Below are positions 62,914 through 64,000 of a stretch of DNA of 64,000 nt, one piece after another. The position numbers were made by a program, and so were the translations under genes. The notes under the pieces are model-generated. The model had not been told where the DNA came from, did not search any database, and saw only the letters and a program-made list of their open reading frames with translations. This DNA comes from Schumannella soli (GTDB lineage: Bacteria; Actinomycetota; Actinomycetes; Actinomycetales; Microbacteriaceae), in assembly GCF_006517435.1 (NCBI RefSeq), contig NZ_VHQG01000001.1:679406-743405 (forward strand), written 5' to 3'. Within the stretch, counting starts at the first letter, position 1. Each line of letters begins with the position of its first letter.

Positions 62914-64000
62914 TCATCCCTTCGGCGTGGAGTCATCCGATCCAGCAGTGGTGACTTCGTCCGAGGATCCCGACGGCTCCGCAGCTTCACGCCGAGCCGA
63001 CACCCGCTCTGCCAGCGCGAGGATCGTGTCGTCGCTGCGCTCCTGGATCGCACCGCCGAAGGTCTTCGCCCGATCGGCGACCTCGGCGCCGGCCGAGCCC
63101 ACCTGCGTGACCGCGTCGCCGACCAGCGCCTTGACGGCGCCGCCCCACCGCATCTCCCGGATCGCCTCGACCGCGACGAGTTCGAGGCCGCTGTGCTCGG
63201 CGAAGTCCTCGACGCTGCGGTTCACGGCGTTCGCGCGCTGAGTCACCGTCCGCGAGCTGAACGGGTTCGCGACCCTGGCGAAGTTCGAGAGGTCAGAGCC
63301 CGCGCGAACTGAGCCGTTGATGGCTCCGAGGCTGCGGGCGATGCGCTCGCCCCGCTCCGTGCGCGCGATCGTGATCCCCTGTCGGTGCGACTCGAGGTCT
63401 TCACCGGCAGAGTCGGCGACGCGGGCGAGCTCGAGCACGTACTGGCGGTCCTGCAGCGCGAGGGTGCGAGCGAGCACCCCGAGCCAGAAGGTCACGTCGT
63501 CCTCAACTTTCTCGAGCATCCGTGCGCTCTCGTCGGTGTCGCCGGCGACCGACTGCACCCGATCGGCGATGGCGTGCAGCTGGGCGATCGACTCGGCCTG
63601 CATCGTCTGCAGCGCAAGCGAGTTCGCCTGCACCTTCGACCAGGTGACCGCAGAGACTGTGCCGGTGGCGGCGTGGATGGCGTCGGCCTCCTGGATCGCG
63701 AGCGTCACGCCGCCGAGCTGCCCGAGCGCCTGGATCTTGCGCTGCTGCAGCAGCTGGTCGAGCTTCTGGTCGATCTCCTCCAGGTACTCCTTGATCTCGT
63801 CGAGCGAGGCCTCGAGCGACGCCTGCGTGGCGACGGCCGCCAGTGAGGTCAGCACGGTCGGCGAGAGCAGAGTCGTGGGCTCGAACACGAGGTGCTTGAG
63901 GATGCGCCCGCCGTCGCCGCGCGCAACCCCGGAGGTCGGGTTGCTGATCCCGAGGTCTTTGAGCAGCTGAGCTGATTCCTTCGTGAGCTTGACCCACCGA
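62914..64000 (-). CDS. Unknown coiled-coil protein (5' part outside the window)
   Basis: The minus-strand frame stays open to the window edge, so the start is missing; 361 residues are visible. The first visible part, WVKLTKESAQLLKDLGISNP, precedes a hydrophobic patch (TTLLSPTVLTSLAAVATQAS) and a strong heptad helix (DEIKEYLEEIDQKLDQLLQQ). The rest is largely helical, with ALQTMQAESIAQLHAIADRV and a basic, Ser-rich region near residue 245, ending in an acidic Ser/Thr tail. I recognise no family. Codon use is less GC-extreme than in housekeeping neighbours. GTG 63888 could be taken as a start, but the open frame upstream argues against it. Confidence 0.6.
   Translation of the reverse strand, partial: RWVKLTKESAQLLKDLGISNPTSGVARGDGGRILKHLVFEPTTLLSPTVLTSLAAVATQASLEASLDEIKEYLEEIDQKLDQLLQQRKIQALGQLGGVTLAIQEADAIHAATGTVSAVTWSKVQANSLALQTMQAESIAQLHAIADRVQSVAGDTDESARMLEKVEDDVTFWLGVLARTLALQDRQYVLELARVADSAGEDLESHRQGITIARTERGERIARSLGAINGSVRAGSDLSNFARVANPFSSRTVTQRANAVNRSVEDFAEHSGLELVAVEAIREMRWGGAVKALVGDAVTQVGSAGAEVADRAKTFGGAIQERSDDTILALAERVSARREAAEPSGSSDEVTTAGSDDSTPKG

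Noticed and set aside
63503-63997. A minus-strand frame overlapping the 5' part of the edge protein
   Set aside because: It is Arg/Ala-rich and overlaps a frame with regular heptads and ordinary amino-acid use.

Overview
The window is high-GC actinobacterial DNA. Gene content points to a pigmented member of the Microbacteriaceae: a C50-type carotenoid cluster, an HspR/HAIR heat-shock regulon, several F420-type oxidoreductases, frequent in-frame GGATGCG words and many start codons with no leader. This assignment is inference; there is no rRNA or marker gene in the window.

Layout. 1-5.2 kb: the end of a NarL-type response regulator, an ABC exporter pair, a PPOX/F420 flavoprotein, threonine aldolase and a VanZ-like protein. 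5.2-10.6 kb: asparagine permease, ribokinase, and a TetR regulator divergent from a 14-helix drug exporter. 10.7-15.2 kb: an acyl-CoA ligase, a DszC-like monooxygenase and a luciferase-like monooxygenase. 15.3-19.2 kb: a four-gene operon of ABC exporter plus two-component system. 19.3-25.8 kb: a large LAATG wall-anchored beta-helix/Ig-like surface protein divergent from a small Tat-type secreted protein and three tandem phage-tail-collar proteins; this is the least understood part. 25.9-29.1 kb: Lrp regulator divergent from alanine dehydrogenase, then a thioredoxin/DUF4395 pair. 29.1-37.8 kb: the heat-shock region, clpB and dnaK-grpE-dnaJ with hspR, all on the minus strand. 37.8-41.5 kb: MarR regulator divergent from an F420-reductase-like gene, an MFS protein and a lipoprotein. 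41.6-48.6 kb: an oligopeptide-type ABC importer under a LacI regulator. 48.7-54.8 kb: crtE-crtB-crtI-crtYe-crtYf-crtEb divergent from idi. 54.8-64 kb: a Ser/Thr kinase, dcd, a DUF4287 protein, tRNA-Gly(CCC), a second complete two-component/ABC module, an ECF sigma factor with its membrane partner, a DUF1905 protein and an unknown coiled-coil protein cut by the window edge.

Regulation visible in the DNA. HspR-type HAIR sites lie on the clpB promoter and on both sides of the dnaK promoter. A LacI operator sits inside a TTGACA/TACATT promoter. A long dyad separates marR from its neighbour, and a 22-bp-period tandem repeat precedes the thioredoxin promoter. At least thirteen genes carry a TAnnnT hexamer 6-7 bases before the start codon, the pattern of leaderless mRNAs; two divergent pairs (crtE/idi and dcd/DUF4287) pack their promoters into 21 and 34 bases.

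Gene ends are marked by long GC-rich hairpins without U-tracts. Some belong to dispersed sequence families (GGATCGC core; AACTCAGGA core), and one copy lies inside the coding sequence of crtI. No insertion sequence, integrase, CRISPR array or rRNA was seen.
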